From Eikenella exigua (lineage in GTDB: Bacteria; Pseudomonadota; Gammaproteobacteria; Burkholderiales; Neisseriaceae): 64,000 nucleotides of DNA. The translations under genes were made by a program, and so were the position numbers. Of the stretch, positions 17,601-25,950 are shown one piece after another. The notes below the pieces were generated by a model that ran no database searches, was not told where the DNA came from, and saw only the letters and a program-made list of their open reading frames with translations. The stretch is from positions 1,889,245-1,953,244 of the forward strand of contig NZ_CP038018.1 in the NCBI RefSeq assembly GCF_008805035.1, in the 5' to 3' direction. Every line of letters begins with the position of its first letter. Position 1 is the first letter of the stretch.

Positions 17601-17942
17601 GCCGCTGTCGGACACGGTGCGGATAACCGGGCGGTGGTTTTTTACCGGGTTGGACACTAACACCGTGCGCTCCACGCTTTCCCAGCCCGGAATATAGCTT
17701 TGGTCGGGTGTGCCGCGCTGGAATACGGCAGTTACCCCTTTGAAGTTATAGCTGCCGTCCGGGTTTTGCACCGGTGTATCGTTGAAAAACACGCTTTTAA
17801 ACGGTGCATCATTGCCGTTAGCAAAACCGGACACCACCCCCTCGCTGATCACATCCACAATGCGCAGCATCTGCGCTGAAGATAGCCTGTTCGGCGCTTC
17901 ATACGGCGTGCGTGCACCACCACCGCTTTTCTGCCCACCCAT
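14697..17942 (-). CDS. Tail tip / host specificity protein (lambda gpJ-like)
   Basis: 1081 residues, the usual size of gpJ-type central tail fibres. The N-terminal part (MGGQKSGGGARTPYEAPN ... VDVISEGVVSGFANG) is the conserved hub segment. Fibronectin-like repeats occur around 610-790, and the C-terminus holds a coiled coil and a baseplate-type distal domain. It should form the tail tip that contacts the cell. It follows gpI and gpK genes in the lambda order. Confidence 0.88.
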   Translation of the reverse strand: MGGQKSGGGARTPYEAPNRLSSAQMLRIVDVISEGVVSGFANGNDAPFKSVFFNDTPVQNPDGSYNFKGVTAVFQRGTPDQSYIPGWESVERTVLVSNPVKNHRPVIRTVSDSGPTRLRVTVGVERNAAIQDNGDTLPANTALIIQLVNDDGVQQQRHVNFTEKGSGAFYHDEVFEQLPKAPFSIKVSRPTPDSSSDKIQNSTFFASYVEITDAKLCYPFTALAALSIDSDQFGGQNPRRNYLIRGIEVQVPSNYDPENRTYSGLWDGSFKTAWTNNPAWVFYDLVRQERYSTLALRLSPEDIDKWSLYQVARYCDEMVPDGFGGREPRFTCNAYLTDRRQAGELLTELASAFCGMPLWNGNQLSVLLDQGGDPVAQYDNSNVVDGQFAYNGVALKSTYTAVLVRFADKYDSYRSKTEYVADAEAVKRYGLNIQSVTAFGCTTRGQAVRYGQWILQTGLRQQDAVSFTVGSEGLKHLPYDIIQIADNNFAGAQLGGQVLAVNGRIVTIDRSINDSLTGWRLQYIALEQNAQGETVPKQYSIKVASQPQPNQLLLDGDPSGLAYGDHWALSGKVVPRQYRAVSIKENTDDGTYTITALRHDPAKYAAVDNSALFKAGATTNYGRQPQLGNSNLSTNGRDLTLSWENLSADGQVVSYDIKIFKDGRLWRHIPDAPSAEISLQGLPNGDYRAEIRGRTARGVLSKPLEKAWSLNYTITGVRPTPKLFAIGLNWTLPSPLLAEAHTEIRYGKSNNFNQAMPLAKLPAPQTDYQLTNVKTGEHWYFWLRLVDSAGLAGEWTAPVDGVCSDDPSLLLEQLKGKLSKEQFAPGAGEDLINLIGNLAGDNQGMAGNTGKQAGKWDFYSQMNEADYVLSKRINAVRSQFGDKIATVAEEMKALTTQTEAQARKVQAVESEVAGAKASVTQVAQSFADLNGKLRAAYTLKVSTDTATGTKVVGGISLLADGTSGQSEVVIQADKLMLWNNKKLPMFTVTGDKTYFNGDLIADGSILGRHIKANQTIEAPDIRGGTLNMAGGRFIVTAEHGAQLRSDPNGKVGTQLDYRGLIVRNEKGHVMVRLGKLTGWDD

Positions 17943-17951
17943 TGTTTACTC

Positions 17952-18683
17952 CTAATTCTGCTGCAACGCCGCTGTGTAATTGCGCGCCCGCACAGAATCG
18001 TCATTAAAATCCGTGTTGTAATACTGCCCGTTCGGCGCTTTCGCAGCCTGCTCAGTAATCGGGGTTTTTACCAGCCGCAGGGTAACGTCGGCCGCCGTTG
18101 GGTTTTGCAACACCGGGTCACCGTCGGTATCCACCCTGCGCGACACCACCCCTTGCGATGCCACACGGCTGCCGCAATAAACTTTGCCGTAAGCCAACGG
18201 CACCGGCTGGCCCTGCGCCGCTGTGTTGTCCAGATTGGAAAACGCCGTATTGCGCCCAGCCTTCTGCCCACGCTGCTCGTTGTCCAGCTTCGGCGGCCGC
18301 GCCAACATCTGCGCAATCCCACCCGCTACCAAACCAATACCAGCGCTCATCAATGCCCCAGCCGCCGCCCAGCCAAACGGATTCCACCAAGCGAACGCAA
18401 TCAATACCACGCCGGCGATAATCTGCCCCGCCTTGCCCGCGCCCTGAATGCGCGGCACGATGTGCAAAACACCGCTGCCGGCAGCCTGAAAACCGTCCGG
18501 CAATTCAGCCTCGGCGAAATCGTGGCGGTTAAAGCGCACCTGATAAAAGCCGCTGCCTAAAATCTCCCGAAAGCCGGGCAGCTGGGTGAGCAACGCTCGC
18601 AGCGCCTCCGCCGGGCTGGCGGCGTGCAAATCAAAACGGCGGCCGTATTCGCGCAGGCCGCCGTGCAAGCAAACTGTAATCAT
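17952..18683 (-). CDS. Tail assembly protein (lambda gpI-like)
   Basis: 243 residues. The N-terminal ubiquitin-like half (MITVCLHGGLREYGRRFDLH) is followed by a Gly/Ala-rich hydrophobic segment (about 90-135), the pattern of the gpI family needed for tail-tip assembly. It overlaps the gpK-like gene by 4 nt. Confidence 0.82.
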   Translation of the reverse strand: MITVCLHGGLREYGRRFDLHAASPAEALRALLTQLPGFREILGSGFYQVRFNRHDFAEAELPDGFQAAGSGVLHIVPRIQGAGKAGQIIAGVVLIAFAWWNPFGWAAAGALMSAGIGLVAGGIAQMLARPPKLDNEQRGQKAGRNTAFSNLDNTAAQGQPVPLAYGKVYCGSRVASQGVVSRRVDTDGDPVLQNPTAADVTLRLVKTPITEQAAKAPNGQYYNTDFNDDSVRARNYTAALQQN

Positions 18684-19417
18684 GATGCGTGTTCCAAATC
18701 ATTCAGCACCGCCTGCAGCATTTCAGGCTGCCATTGTTGGTGCCGCCAAATACTGTGCGTATGCCGTTGCCAATAAGGCCCATAACCATCACGGCGGCTT
18801 AATTGGCCGAAAGCGTGGTGCAGCATTTCGCCGTTGCCCAAATACAGCAGCACGTGCGAAGCCCGCCCGTCGAATTCGGTTAATACCACATCGCCTGGTT
18901 GTAGTTCGTGCACCCGCGCAAAACCTGCTGCGCCAGCCAGCGCCAAGAAACGCCCCTGCGACGCATCATCGTCGATGTCGCCACGCTGCACCGCCGGCAA
19001 GTCAATCCCCGCCAGATGGTAGGCATCCGCCAGCAGGCTGTAGCAGTCAAAGCGCCCATATTCAAACACCCGCCCGCGCAAATGCGATACAGGCTCGAAC
19101 ACTTTCAGGCTGCCTGAAACAGCGAGTACCCAAGGCAGGCCGTTGGCTACCTGCATTTGCCGGTCGGCGCCGGACAGCCACGGTTCACCCTGCGGGTGCG
19201 AATGCACGATGGCGCACACTTCGCCCTGCTCCGACACTTCGATCAAATCCAACGGCGCGATTTTAAAGCGTGCCGACGGGTCGGCCGCCGCGTTGTCGCA
19301 GGGCCGATACAACTGTTTCCCGGCCGCCTGCACAATCAGGCCGCAGCATTCTTGCGGCGCTTCCTTGGCGGCGTGCGCCAGAATTGCCGCCTGTACGGAT
19401 TTTGTCAGTTTCAACAT
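18680..19417 (-). CDS. Tail assembly protein with JAMM and NlpC/P60 domains (lambda gpK-like)
   Basis: 245 residues. The N-terminal MPN/JAMM metalloprotease motif is complete: E23, H72-S-H74-P, S82 and D85. The C-terminal NlpC/P60 part shows Cys125 in RFDCYS and His188 in RASHVLLYLG. GpK-type proteins process tail-tip proteins and may cut peptidoglycan on entry. The start at 19417 was chosen over a TTG at 19432. The ATG lies directly at the end of an uptake sequence (GGCTACCTGAAATG), whose GAGG doubles as ribosome site. Confidence 0.85.
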   Translation of the reverse strand: MLKLTKSVQAAILAHAAKEAPQECCGLIVQAAGKQLYRPCDNAAADPSARFKIAPLDLIEVSEQGEVCAIVHSHPQGEPWLSGADRQMQVANGLPWVLAVSGSLKVFEPVSHLRGRVFEYGRFDCYSLLADAYHLAGIDLPAVQRGDIDDDASQGRFLALAGAAGFARVHELQPGDVVLTEFDGRASHVLLYLGNGEMLHHAFGQLSRRDGYGPYWQRHTHSIWRHQQWQPEMLQAVLNDLEHAS

Positions 19418-19428
19418 TTCAGGTAGCC

Positions 19429-20154
19429 TCAAGAGGAGCTCAAAGTTTTATCCACCCCCACCCAGCCGCCGAAGGGCAGGGCGGCAGTCTCGCCGAAGCG
19501 TGCCTTGCAGCCCTGCAGCTTGCGGCTGCATTCGTCTTTTTCCGGATCGGCGGTGGGTATATCGAAGCGGTCGGCTACCGGTTTGCCCCGATAGCCGCAA
19601 GCTTCGCCGCGATAATCAAACGGGCAGTAATCGTGCAGCATCAGCCGTGCCGGAATCACTGCCCCATCTGCTTCCGATGGTGCCGCCAGCTCGAACTGTG
19701 CCGAATCGGCGGTAAGCGATACCATCCGCTCCACCAGATATTTGCTCACAATTTCCTGCGCCGGGTCGGCCTGCGGGTTGCCCAGCGCGAAGTTGGCAGC
19801 ATCCAAAAAGCGGGCATAAGTTTGCCTCCTCCACACTTCTGCGCCGATAAGCTGGCCGAACTGCTCGGATAAGCCGGTAACCGTGCCGTACACGTTGGCC
19901 AGCGTAACCTTGGGCCGGTTGCCCGCCCCTTGTCCGCTCGATTCAAAGCCGTCGGCCTGAATCGGCAAACCCTGATAAGTCTGCCCCTTCCATACTACCG
20001 GCTGCGAGAGCTCGTTCAACAAATTGCAGTAGCGCAGGATTTCGCCGCCCAACGGCCGCAAATCCAGCTCCCACAAATCCACCAACACCCCCTGCTCGGC
20101 CGCCGAAAGCGCCCGCAGCATCGGAATCGACAACTGCTTCATGCGCGGATTCAT
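19429..20154 (-). CDS. Minor tail protein L (iron-sulfur family)
   Basis: 241 residues. The C-terminal half carries four cysteines in DYCPFDYRGEACGYRG and DECSRKLQGCKARFG, the pattern of lambda gpL, which is known to hold a [4Fe-4S] cluster at the tail tip. It overlaps the gpM-like gene by 4 nt and ends 12 nt before the gpK start. Confidence 0.85.
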   Translation of the reverse strand: MNPRMKQLSIPMLRALSAAEQGVLVDLWELDLRPLGGEILRYCNLLNELSQPVVWKGQTYQGLPIQADGFESSGQGAGNRPKVTLANVYGTVTGLSEQFGQLIGAEVWRRQTYARFLDAANFALGNPQADPAQEIVSKYLVERMVSLTADSAQFELAAPSEADGAVIPARLMLHDYCPFDYRGEACGYRGKPVADRFDIPTADPEKDECSRKLQGCKARFGETAALPFGGWVGVDKTLSSS

Positions 20155-20486
20155 GCGAGCACCTCTTCAAACCGCCACGACAACTGCCACACCCGGCCGC
20201 CGTGGTGCTCTTCGCGGTATGCCGCCACCTTAACCAGCAGCTTATCCCGCCCCGGCGGCGTCCAATAAAACACCCGCACCCCGGTATGGGCATCCAAAAA
20301 CGCCCGCACTTGCGAGAGCGTTTCCGGCAGCCCGCCCAAGGTTACTTCCCAAGTTTGCAGCTTTGGCCGCAGCGAAAGTGCCTGCCGCTGCTCGTAGCCT
20401 TCGCCAAATTTTACCGTGCGAACGGCAAATTTATGCTCCGCTGTGAGCTTGGCCTCCACCGGCCAGCCGAATGTTTCAATCGCCAT
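20151..20486 (-). CDS. Minor tail protein M
   Basis: 111 residues starting MAIETFGWPVEAKLTAEHKF; GGAGT precedes the ATG, which lies 1 nt after the tape-measure stop. The all-beta sequence with VKFGEGYEQR and FYWTPPGRDK fits the phage minor tail protein (gpM/tail initiator) family. A longer in-frame extension overlaps the tape measure gene and was rejected. Confidence 0.8.
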   Translation of the reverse strand: MAIETFGWPVEAKLTAEHKFAVRTVKFGEGYEQRQALSLRPKLQTWEVTLGGLPETLSQVRAFLDAHTGVRVFYWTPPGRDKLLVKVAAYREEHHGGRVWQLSWRFEEVLA

Positions 20487-20487
20487 C

Positions 20488-23400
20488 TTAATTACTCCGG
20501 TGATAACGGCCGCCCACACGGGCCACGTTATCCATATACCATTGTTCAATCATGCCCGGCAGCGCCACCGCCAACGCTTTAGCCATTTCGCTGTTGCCTT
20601 GGCTGCCTGCTTCGCTGCTGCCGTCTTGGTTGATCACAATGCTCACCTGCATATTGTTTTGCTGACCGCCGCCGGACACTGCCGCCGCCAGCGCCGGTGT
20701 CATCCCCACCACGCCGCCGTCGGCATAGCCGCGCAAGCGCGCCGCCTCCACCCTATGCACCCCGCCGAAACGGCGCACATCAGCTTGCGAAAACACCACC
20801 TCGCCGCGATGCACGATGCCGGCCGGTTCGTACTTGCCGCCGGCGCCGGTGTAGCCGCCAACCGCCAAGCTTTTCAAACCGCCCTTAAGGTCTTTCACCA
20901 CCCCGCCGTCGGCATAGCTGCCAAATGCCGATTTCATGGCATTTAGAATCGCCATCTTAATCAGCATTTTGGATAAATCCTGCAGCACCGACACCGTGAA
21001 ATCGCGGAAATCCAGCTTGCCGGTAGCCACAAAGGTTCCCAGCGCATCCGACATCCTGCCCAGCGAATCGGTTACCCCGTCCGCCATTTCCTCACGCATC
21101 CCTTTAAAGGAATCCGCATAGCGCACGAAGCCGTCATTGATGCCGGCCATCCAGTCGTCACTCTGCGCCCGGCGCAGCTGCTGAAACTCCTTGCGTGCCG
21201 CTTCCGCCGCATCTTTCTGCTGGCGCAGCCCGTCCACAATTTCCGGGCTGGCGCCGTCGGCGATTGCCTGCTGAACTTTCAGGTCGTATTCCCGTGCCAA
21301 CCGTAACCGGTCGATTTCATCGGCAGTTTTGCCGGTAAGCGACAATTCAAACGCCTTATCTTCAAAACCTTTATTGGTTTCCAGTGCCAGCGTTTGAATC
21401 AGCGTGTTATATCTCTCGGTCACGCTGTTCACCCGCTCCTGCGCATCGGCCTTTTGCGCCAAAGCCAGCAGCGTTTCCTTCTCGGTGGCGCTGAATTGCT
21501 GATATTCCGGGCTGGCGAGCAATTCCAGCTGGTGGCTGAACGATTTGCCCAGGTTTTCCGACCATAACCGCGCCTGCAGGTTGGCCTTTTCCGTCTGCTG
21601 TGTCAGCCGGGCCAGCATCCGTTCGTAGGGAGTGGCGGCCTTTTCCGCCTCGGCAAACAGCCCGCCGTGAGCAAACGCCTTGGCGCGGCCGTCCAACCCG
21701 CCGGCAAATTGCGCGGCAATACGGGCATTATTCCAGTTCAAATGGAAATGCCCGCCGTTCGCCCCCGCACTCGGCCGCTTGTATTCGTTGATCAGCGTGA
21801 AATCTTTTTCCGACAAACCAAGCTCGCGGAAATACGCCCGGATTTGCCGTTCCACTTCCTCCGATTTGCGCGGGTCGCGGATGGAGAAATCAAAAGCCAA
21901 GCCCGCCCCGTGCGTGCCGGAGCTGCGGTTGCCCTTGCGCCGGAAATAGGCTTCGGAATGGTGGTAATCGTCGTTAAAAGCCGAGAAATGCACCAATTTG
22001 TTGCCGAGCAGCTGCTGCATCGCCTGCGCGGCGGCAAACGTGCCCGGCGCCACATAGCGCGCCTGCCCGTTCACCGTGCCGATGGCCGATGGTTTCAGCC
22101 GCAACCCCTGCGCCGTGGTGGCAAACTGGTTGCGCTCGCCACGCGGCCGGCTGCGCCGCTGCTCGCGCTGTTCTGCCTGCGCACGTTTCTGTTGGGCGGC
22201 GGCAATCAGGCGCGCCGTCTGCTGCTCCATCTGTCGCACCTGCGCCGGCGAATTACGGCGGTCAGCTTTAAATTCAGCTAGATTTCCTCTTAGTCTGTTG
22301 ATTTCACTTGTTTCTTCTTCGCGTGCGGTCCGGTTGCGTTCGTATGCACGGTTGGTTTCATCTAAAATCTCCACACTGCGGCGGCGTTTCTGCGCTTCTT
22401 CCTGCCGCTGTTTGGCTTGTGCCGCCTCAAAATTCCGCTCCCGAGTTAAACGATCGCGGGTCAGCTTGTCTGTCTCAAGCTGCTTGGCATCGTAGGCAGA
22501 AAAACGGCCGGGGTGGTTATCCCGTTCTTCTTCCCGCATCCGGATGCGTTGGTTTACCACGTCAATCTGCTCTTGCAGCGATTTTTCGCGGCCGATGCTT
22601 TTCATTTCCTCCCAAGCGCCGGAGGCAGCGTTCTTAATCCCCAGCCACGCCTTTTCAATCGCGCCGAGGTTTTGCACCACCCGGCGTGACATATCCTCTG
22701 ATTCAGTAGCATATTTACCCTGCACCAACCGGATGGCATCTTGCTCGCGCCCTTGGTCTTGCAAGGCTTTCACCTGGGCATACACATCGGCCGTCATGCT
22801 TTGGTAAGTGCGCGACAGCTGCAGCACCGCTTTCAGCGGGTCATTGGCGATTTCCACGTATTTGGCCGCCAAATCCTCCACCGATTTGCCGGTGGCTTGC
22901 GATTGCAACACCACCGATTGGGTAAACTGCGCGAAATCATCCGCCGCCACCCGCCCGCCGGTCACAAACTGCACCACCGCCGCGCGCGCCTCACTATAGC
23001 GCCCGCTTACCTTGCCTACGGCTAAGGCCAAATCAGCCAATTGCCCGGCGGTCAGCCCGGCGCTGTCGCCGGAAAAAATCACCGCCTTTTGGTATTCGCG
23101 CCCTTCCTCACTGCCCGCGCGCATGGCATAGGTCAGCCCGGCCACTGCGCCGCCGAAGCCCAATACCGCCAGCTTTCCTACCGATACCGAAGCGGCCAGC
23201 CCGCGAAACATCGTGCCGAAGCCGCCGAAGCTGTCGCGCAGTTGTCCGCCTTGCTGCAACGCAATCAGCAGCGGGTTTTGCCCGCCCGCTAACTGGGTCA
23301 CAACGTCGGTAAACTGGGCCGGCACCTGCCGCAGGGCGTTGTTGTATTGCCCGAGCGTGATATTGCCCACCATCTGCCTGTGCCGGCGGGCGGCCGCGAT

Positions 23401-23775
23401 ATTGGCTAAATGCAGTTCGCGCGCCCGCTCCAAATCATGCAGCAGCGGCGTCAGCCGGGCTTTATCCAAACCGCGCTGCCCCGCCAAAGTCTCGTAGTAA
23501 GCACGGCTGGCCTTGCCACCCGCCTGCATGGCAGCAATATCGCGTTTGATGGCGTTTTCCAGCGAAGTGTAGGAGCGTTCACGGCGTTTGTTGGCGCGCT
23601 CTACCTCTTTAGCCGCATCGGCCGCACCAACCCCCACTGCGCCCAAACCGTCCGCACCACGGCGGCCGGCTTTTTCTGCCGTATCTGCCAGCGAGCGCAA
23701 CGATACCTTAGCCTCTTCCACCCCGGACTTCAGGCCGGACACTTCCGCGCCGATGGTTACTACTGAATCAGCCAT
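20488..23775 (-). CDS. Tail tape measure protein with embedded M15-like peptidase domain
   Basis: 1095 residues, implying a tail of roughly 160 nm by the usual rule of thumb. Long helical regions (about 50-180, 390-550, 700-880) flank a TMP core, a hydrophobic helix at about 195-217 and a Gly-rich C-terminus. Residues about 590-690 look like a zinc D,D-peptidase (M15 type): H622 in GTHGAGLAFDF, D629, and H676-x-H678 in NGGHFHLNW. Such domains help the tail cross peptidoglycan. It follows the G/GT chaperone genes as in lambda. Confidence 0.88.
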   Translation of the reverse strand: MADSVVTIGAEVSGLKSGVEEAKVSLRSLADTAEKAGRRGADGLGAVGVGAADAAKEVERANKRRERSYTSLENAIKRDIAAMQAGGKASRAYYETLAGQRGLDKARLTPLLHDLERARELHLANIAAARRHRQMVGNITLGQYNNALRQVPAQFTDVVTQLAGGQNPLLIALQQGGQLRDSFGGFGTMFRGLAASVSVGKLAVLGFGGAVAGLTYAMRAGSEEGREYQKAVIFSGDSAGLTAGQLADLALAVGKVSGRYSEARAAVVQFVTGGRVAADDFAQFTQSVVLQSQATGKSVEDLAAKYVEIANDPLKAVLQLSRTYQSMTADVYAQVKALQDQGREQDAIRLVQGKYATESEDMSRRVVQNLGAIEKAWLGIKNAASGAWEEMKSIGREKSLQEQIDVVNQRIRMREEERDNHPGRFSAYDAKQLETDKLTRDRLTRERNFEAAQAKQRQEEAQKRRRSVEILDETNRAYERNRTAREEETSEINRLRGNLAEFKADRRNSPAQVRQMEQQTARLIAAAQQKRAQAEQREQRRSRPRGERNQFATTAQGLRLKPSAIGTVNGQARYVAPGTFAAAQAMQQLLGNKLVHFSAFNDDYHHSEAYFRRKGNRSSGTHGAGLAFDFSIRDPRKSEEVERQIRAYFRELGLSEKDFTLINEYKRPSAGANGGHFHLNWNNARIAAQFAGGLDGRAKAFAHGGLFAEAEKAATPYERMLARLTQQTEKANLQARLWSENLGKSFSHQLELLASPEYQQFSATEKETLLALAQKADAQERVNSVTERYNTLIQTLALETNKGFEDKAFELSLTGKTADEIDRLRLAREYDLKVQQAIADGASPEIVDGLRQQKDAAEAARKEFQQLRRAQSDDWMAGINDGFVRYADSFKGMREEMADGVTDSLGRMSDALGTFVATGKLDFRDFTVSVLQDLSKMLIKMAILNAMKSAFGSYADGGVVKDLKGGLKSLAVGGYTGAGGKYEPAGIVHRGEVVFSQADVRRFGGVHRVEAARLRGYADGGVVGMTPALAAAVSGGGQQNNMQVSIVINQDGSSEAGSQGNSEMAKALAVALPGMIEQWYMDNVARVGGRYHRSN

Positions 23776-24040
23776 TTTTACCCTCCTGCCACATATCCAA
23801 TACCGCCTGCTCCATCACCCTAATATCGTGCAGCATTTCCGCCCGTTTTTTCTTGCGGATGCCCCACGAGCGCATCACGTCGAACAGTGCGCCGTAGTCC
23901 AGCCCGTAAGCCCCAGCCATACTCACCCGCCATTGGGTGGATACCGCCGCAAACAGCTGAACCGCCGCCCAACAATCCGGCCATACCTGCACCGCATCCT
24001 CTTCGCCGAAATCCTCCGGCGTGAGGCCGAAAGCCGCCAT
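23768..24040 (-). CDS. gpT part of a gpGT frameshift product (DUF1799-like)
   Basis: As an independent frame it starts with ATG at 24040 (90 residues, MAAFGLTPEDFGEEDAVQVW), but it has no good ribosome site. The same frame is open back to 24091, where the upstream gpG gene contains the slippery heptamer GGGAAAC. A -1 shift joins both frames without a stop and gives a fusion of about 211 residues. GpGT binds both tape measure and tail-tube protein during tail assembly. The sequence has the look of DUF1799 phage proteins. Confidence 0.8.
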   Translation of the reverse strand: MAAFGLTPEDFGEEDAVQVWPDCWAAVQLFAAVSTQWRVSMAGAYGLDYGALFDVMRSWGIRKKKRAEMLHDIRVMEQAVLDMWQEGKNG

Positions 24041-24087
24041 TTCCGTTTCGGAGGCTTCCGGCCGATACAGGGCGCGGGCGGCGGCAA

Positions 24088-24402
24088 TCAGTTTCCCCGG
24101 CGGGCGGTAATCAGCTCTTCGCTGTAGGCAGAAATCAGCGCGCGTGCCGCGCCGGGATAGTTATCCAGCAGCGTGCGTAAGTTGTCAGTCGTGAATTCAT
24201 CTTCCAATTCCCAGCCAACCACCAAGGCTTCCGCTACTTTAGGGTCTGGGTTGTCCACGTTGTCCGCCCAAAACCGTTCTAATTCGTTCAACCCCTTATG
24301 TTTGAACTCAAATACCGCTTCCACCACTCCAGCACCCGGCACCGGAATATCCACCTTGCATTTAAAAGTCGGATGCGGTTGCAGTTTCAGTTTGCTTGCC
24401 AT
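24088..24402 (-). CDS. Tail assembly chaperone gpG
   Basis: 104 residues starting MASKLKLQPHPTFKCKVDIP. Small, acidic, and located between the tail tube and tape measure genes, the standard place of gpG. It ends two codons after the slippery sequence, TGA following GGA AAC directly. In lambda the G:GT ratio is essential for tail length and assembly, and the same is inferred here. Confidence 0.83.
   Translation of the reverse strand: MASKLKLQPHPTFKCKVDIPVPGAGVVEAVFEFKHKGLNELERFWADNVDNPDPKVAEALVVGWELEDEFTTDNLRTLLDNYPGAARALISAYSEELITARRGN
24091..24097 (-). other. Programmed -1 ribosomal frameshift site GGGAAAC
   Basis: Reading the minus strand the codons are CGG GGA AAC TGA. The heptamer G GGA AAC fits X XXY YYZ and differs from lambda's GGGAAAG only in the last base. 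After slippage the ribosome reads GGG AAA CTG ATT and continues through the gpT frame to 23768. Confidence 0.8.
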
Positions 24403-24415
24403 GTTTCAGCCCTCC

Positions 24416-25063
24416 TTAGCCGAGATAGCGGTTGGGGCGGCCGTTCATGGCGTAGGAAGCCTGAATCTTCATGCCCTCGTTCATGGTGGTAGTCGGCGTC
24501 TCGTTTACCGAGAGATAGCCGTTGTACACCACCACGCTGCCGTTTTTCAGGTTCAGGCGCAGCGGCACCTGTTTGCCCGCACGGCTCGCTTTCACCGCTG
24601 CTTGGTAGCCGGGCAGGGTCGGGTCGTCGCCAAGGGCGATATTGATCTGCGTAGCCGATACCGTGGTCGGCAGCTGGCGCGAAATCCCATCCTCCATAAA
24701 GGCATAGTCGTAATACTGCTGCTCGCCGCCGGAGGTGGAATATTCCAAAATCTGCAGCAGCTGCTGCCAGGTTTTAATCTTGCTCAACGTGCCGCCACCG
24801 CTGCCCGCCGGAAAGCGGTTTAAATCGGTAGTGTCGATGCCGATCAGCTTCACGCTGTCGGTGTCCACGCCGCCCACTTTGAATACGCAGCCGTTCAAAT
24901 CGCCCCAGCCGCTGGTCACTAAGATGTAATCGCCGTTTTGCAGGCCGTGTGCTGGGGAAGTCAGCACGCATTCGTCCGCATTGCTGGCGCCGGTAAAGGA
25001 TTTTTCCGCTTCCATTTCGGTTGCGATAAATACGGTCGAACCGTTCGGCAAATTCATAGCCAT
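24416..25063 (-). CDS. Major tail tube protein (gpV-like)
   Basis: 215 residues beginning MAMNLPNGSTVFIATEM, Gly/Thr/Ser-rich and beta-rich, with an Ig-like distal region. By family pattern and position (upstream of G/GT) it is the tail tube subunit. Three hairpins with T-tracts lie just upstream (25079-25153), which may stabilise or delimit its mRNA. Confidence 0.82.
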   Translation of the reverse strand: MAMNLPNGSTVFIATEMEAEKSFTGASNADECVLTSPAHGLQNGDYILVTSGWGDLNGCVFKVGGVDTDSVKLIGIDTTDLNRFPAGSGGGTLSKIKTWQQLLQILEYSTSGGEQQYYDYAFMEDGISRQLPTTVSATQINIALGDDPTLPGYQAAVKASRAGKQVPLRLNLKNGSVVVYNGYLSVNETPTTTMNEGMKIQASYAMNGRPNRYLG

Positions 25064-25078
25064 AATTCACTACTCCAT

Positions 25079-25153
25079 AAAAAATGCCCCAACGGGCACA
25101 AAAAAGCCGCCTGCGGGCGCAGACGGCCAAACAAAAAGCGGCTTCGCGCCGCT
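25079..25153 (-). terminator. Three tandem terminator-like hairpins before the tail tube gene
   Basis: On the minus strand three stems follow one another, each ending in T5-T6: 25137-25153 (AGCGGC/GCCGCT), 25106-25127 (9 bp with one mismatch) and 25085-25098 (TGCCC/GGGCA). The first begins in the stop codon of the preceding gene and the last lies about 15 nt before the tail-tube ATG. Confidence 0.7.
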
Positions 25154-25493
25154 ACCCCATTACATAAAAATCCTGCCGCATCCCGCGCAGTCCGGTTTCC
25201 GTATCGTAATCCGCCTGCGCCGCACCAATCGGTGCCACGCCCGGCAGGGCGGCAAGCGCCTGCTCGATGCGCAGCGACAGCGACACTGCTTCCAGCCGCG
25301 TCTGTGCCCACACCGTCACCTGTAGACGGATTTGGTAGCCGCCTGGTGTTCTGTTGTCCATAAACAGATTGCCGGCGCCGCCCACCCGCTGCAGTATCAC
25401 CAATGGATTGCCTGCGTTATCCGGAGCAAAATCGTGATACACCTCTACCGTCGGCAGCGGCGAGCGGATGGCATCAATAATGGTCTTTTCCAC
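25152..25493 (-). CDS. Tail terminator/completion protein (gpU/DUF3168-like)
   Basis: 113 residues; the pattern of VEVYHDFAPDNAGNPLVILQ and IRLQVTVWAQTRLEAVSLSLRI fits tail terminator proteins of the DUF3168/gpU type. It overlaps the gp10-like gene by 20 nt and precedes the tail tube gene, the usual order. Confidence 0.72.
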   Translation of the reverse strand: MEKTIIDAIRSPLPTVEVYHDFAPDNAGNPLVILQRVGGAGNLFMDNRTPGGYQIRLQVTVWAQTRLEAVSLSLRIEQALAALPGVAPIGAAQADYDTETGLRGMRQDFYVMG

Positions 25494-25950
25494 GAACCGC
25501 CTCCTTAATGCGTTCGATAATCAGCTGTTCCGCCTGCTTGCGCATGGCATCAAACGCCGGGCGCAGAAACGGCTGGGCCGGCGTGCGCACCGTGCCGTAT
25601 TCCACCATGTGCGCATAGGGCACATAGCCTTTATTCGACGGGTTTTTACGCCAGCCGATTTTGTATTCCTCTCTCTGCCCGTTCAGGCTGTTTTCGTCGA
25701 TGTGCCGGATATAGATGGCCTTTTTCAGGCTGCCCGGCTCAAACAGGTATTTGCGCCCCGGCGAGCCGTCTTTGTGCCGCCGGCTGTAAAACCAGTGCGC
25801 CGCCTCACTCCTTGGCGCCCGCTCCTCCGCTTCGCGCCGCACCAGCATCGCACCGGCCAGCGTAGCCGGGCGCAACTCTTGTCCCACCCGCTCCGCGATG
25901 CCGTCCAGCTGTCCCAGTGCTGCCGATAAGTCCACATCCAATTCCAGCAT
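25474..25950 (-). CDS. HK97 gp10-like tail completion protein
   Basis: 158 residues. An N-terminal helical part followed by HMVEYGTVRTPAQPFLRPAFD, the characteristic motif of the HK97 gp10 family. It joins head and tail. Its ATG abuts the stop of the head-closure gene (25951). Confidence 0.85.
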   Translation of the reverse strand: MLELDVDLSAALGQLDGIAERVGQELRPATLAGAMLVRREAEERAPRSEAAHWFYSRRHKDGSPGRKYLFEPGSLKKAIYIRHIDENSLNGQREEYKIGWRKNPSNKGYVPYAHMVEYGTVRTPAQPFLRPAFDAMRKQAEQLIIERIKEAVRGKDHY

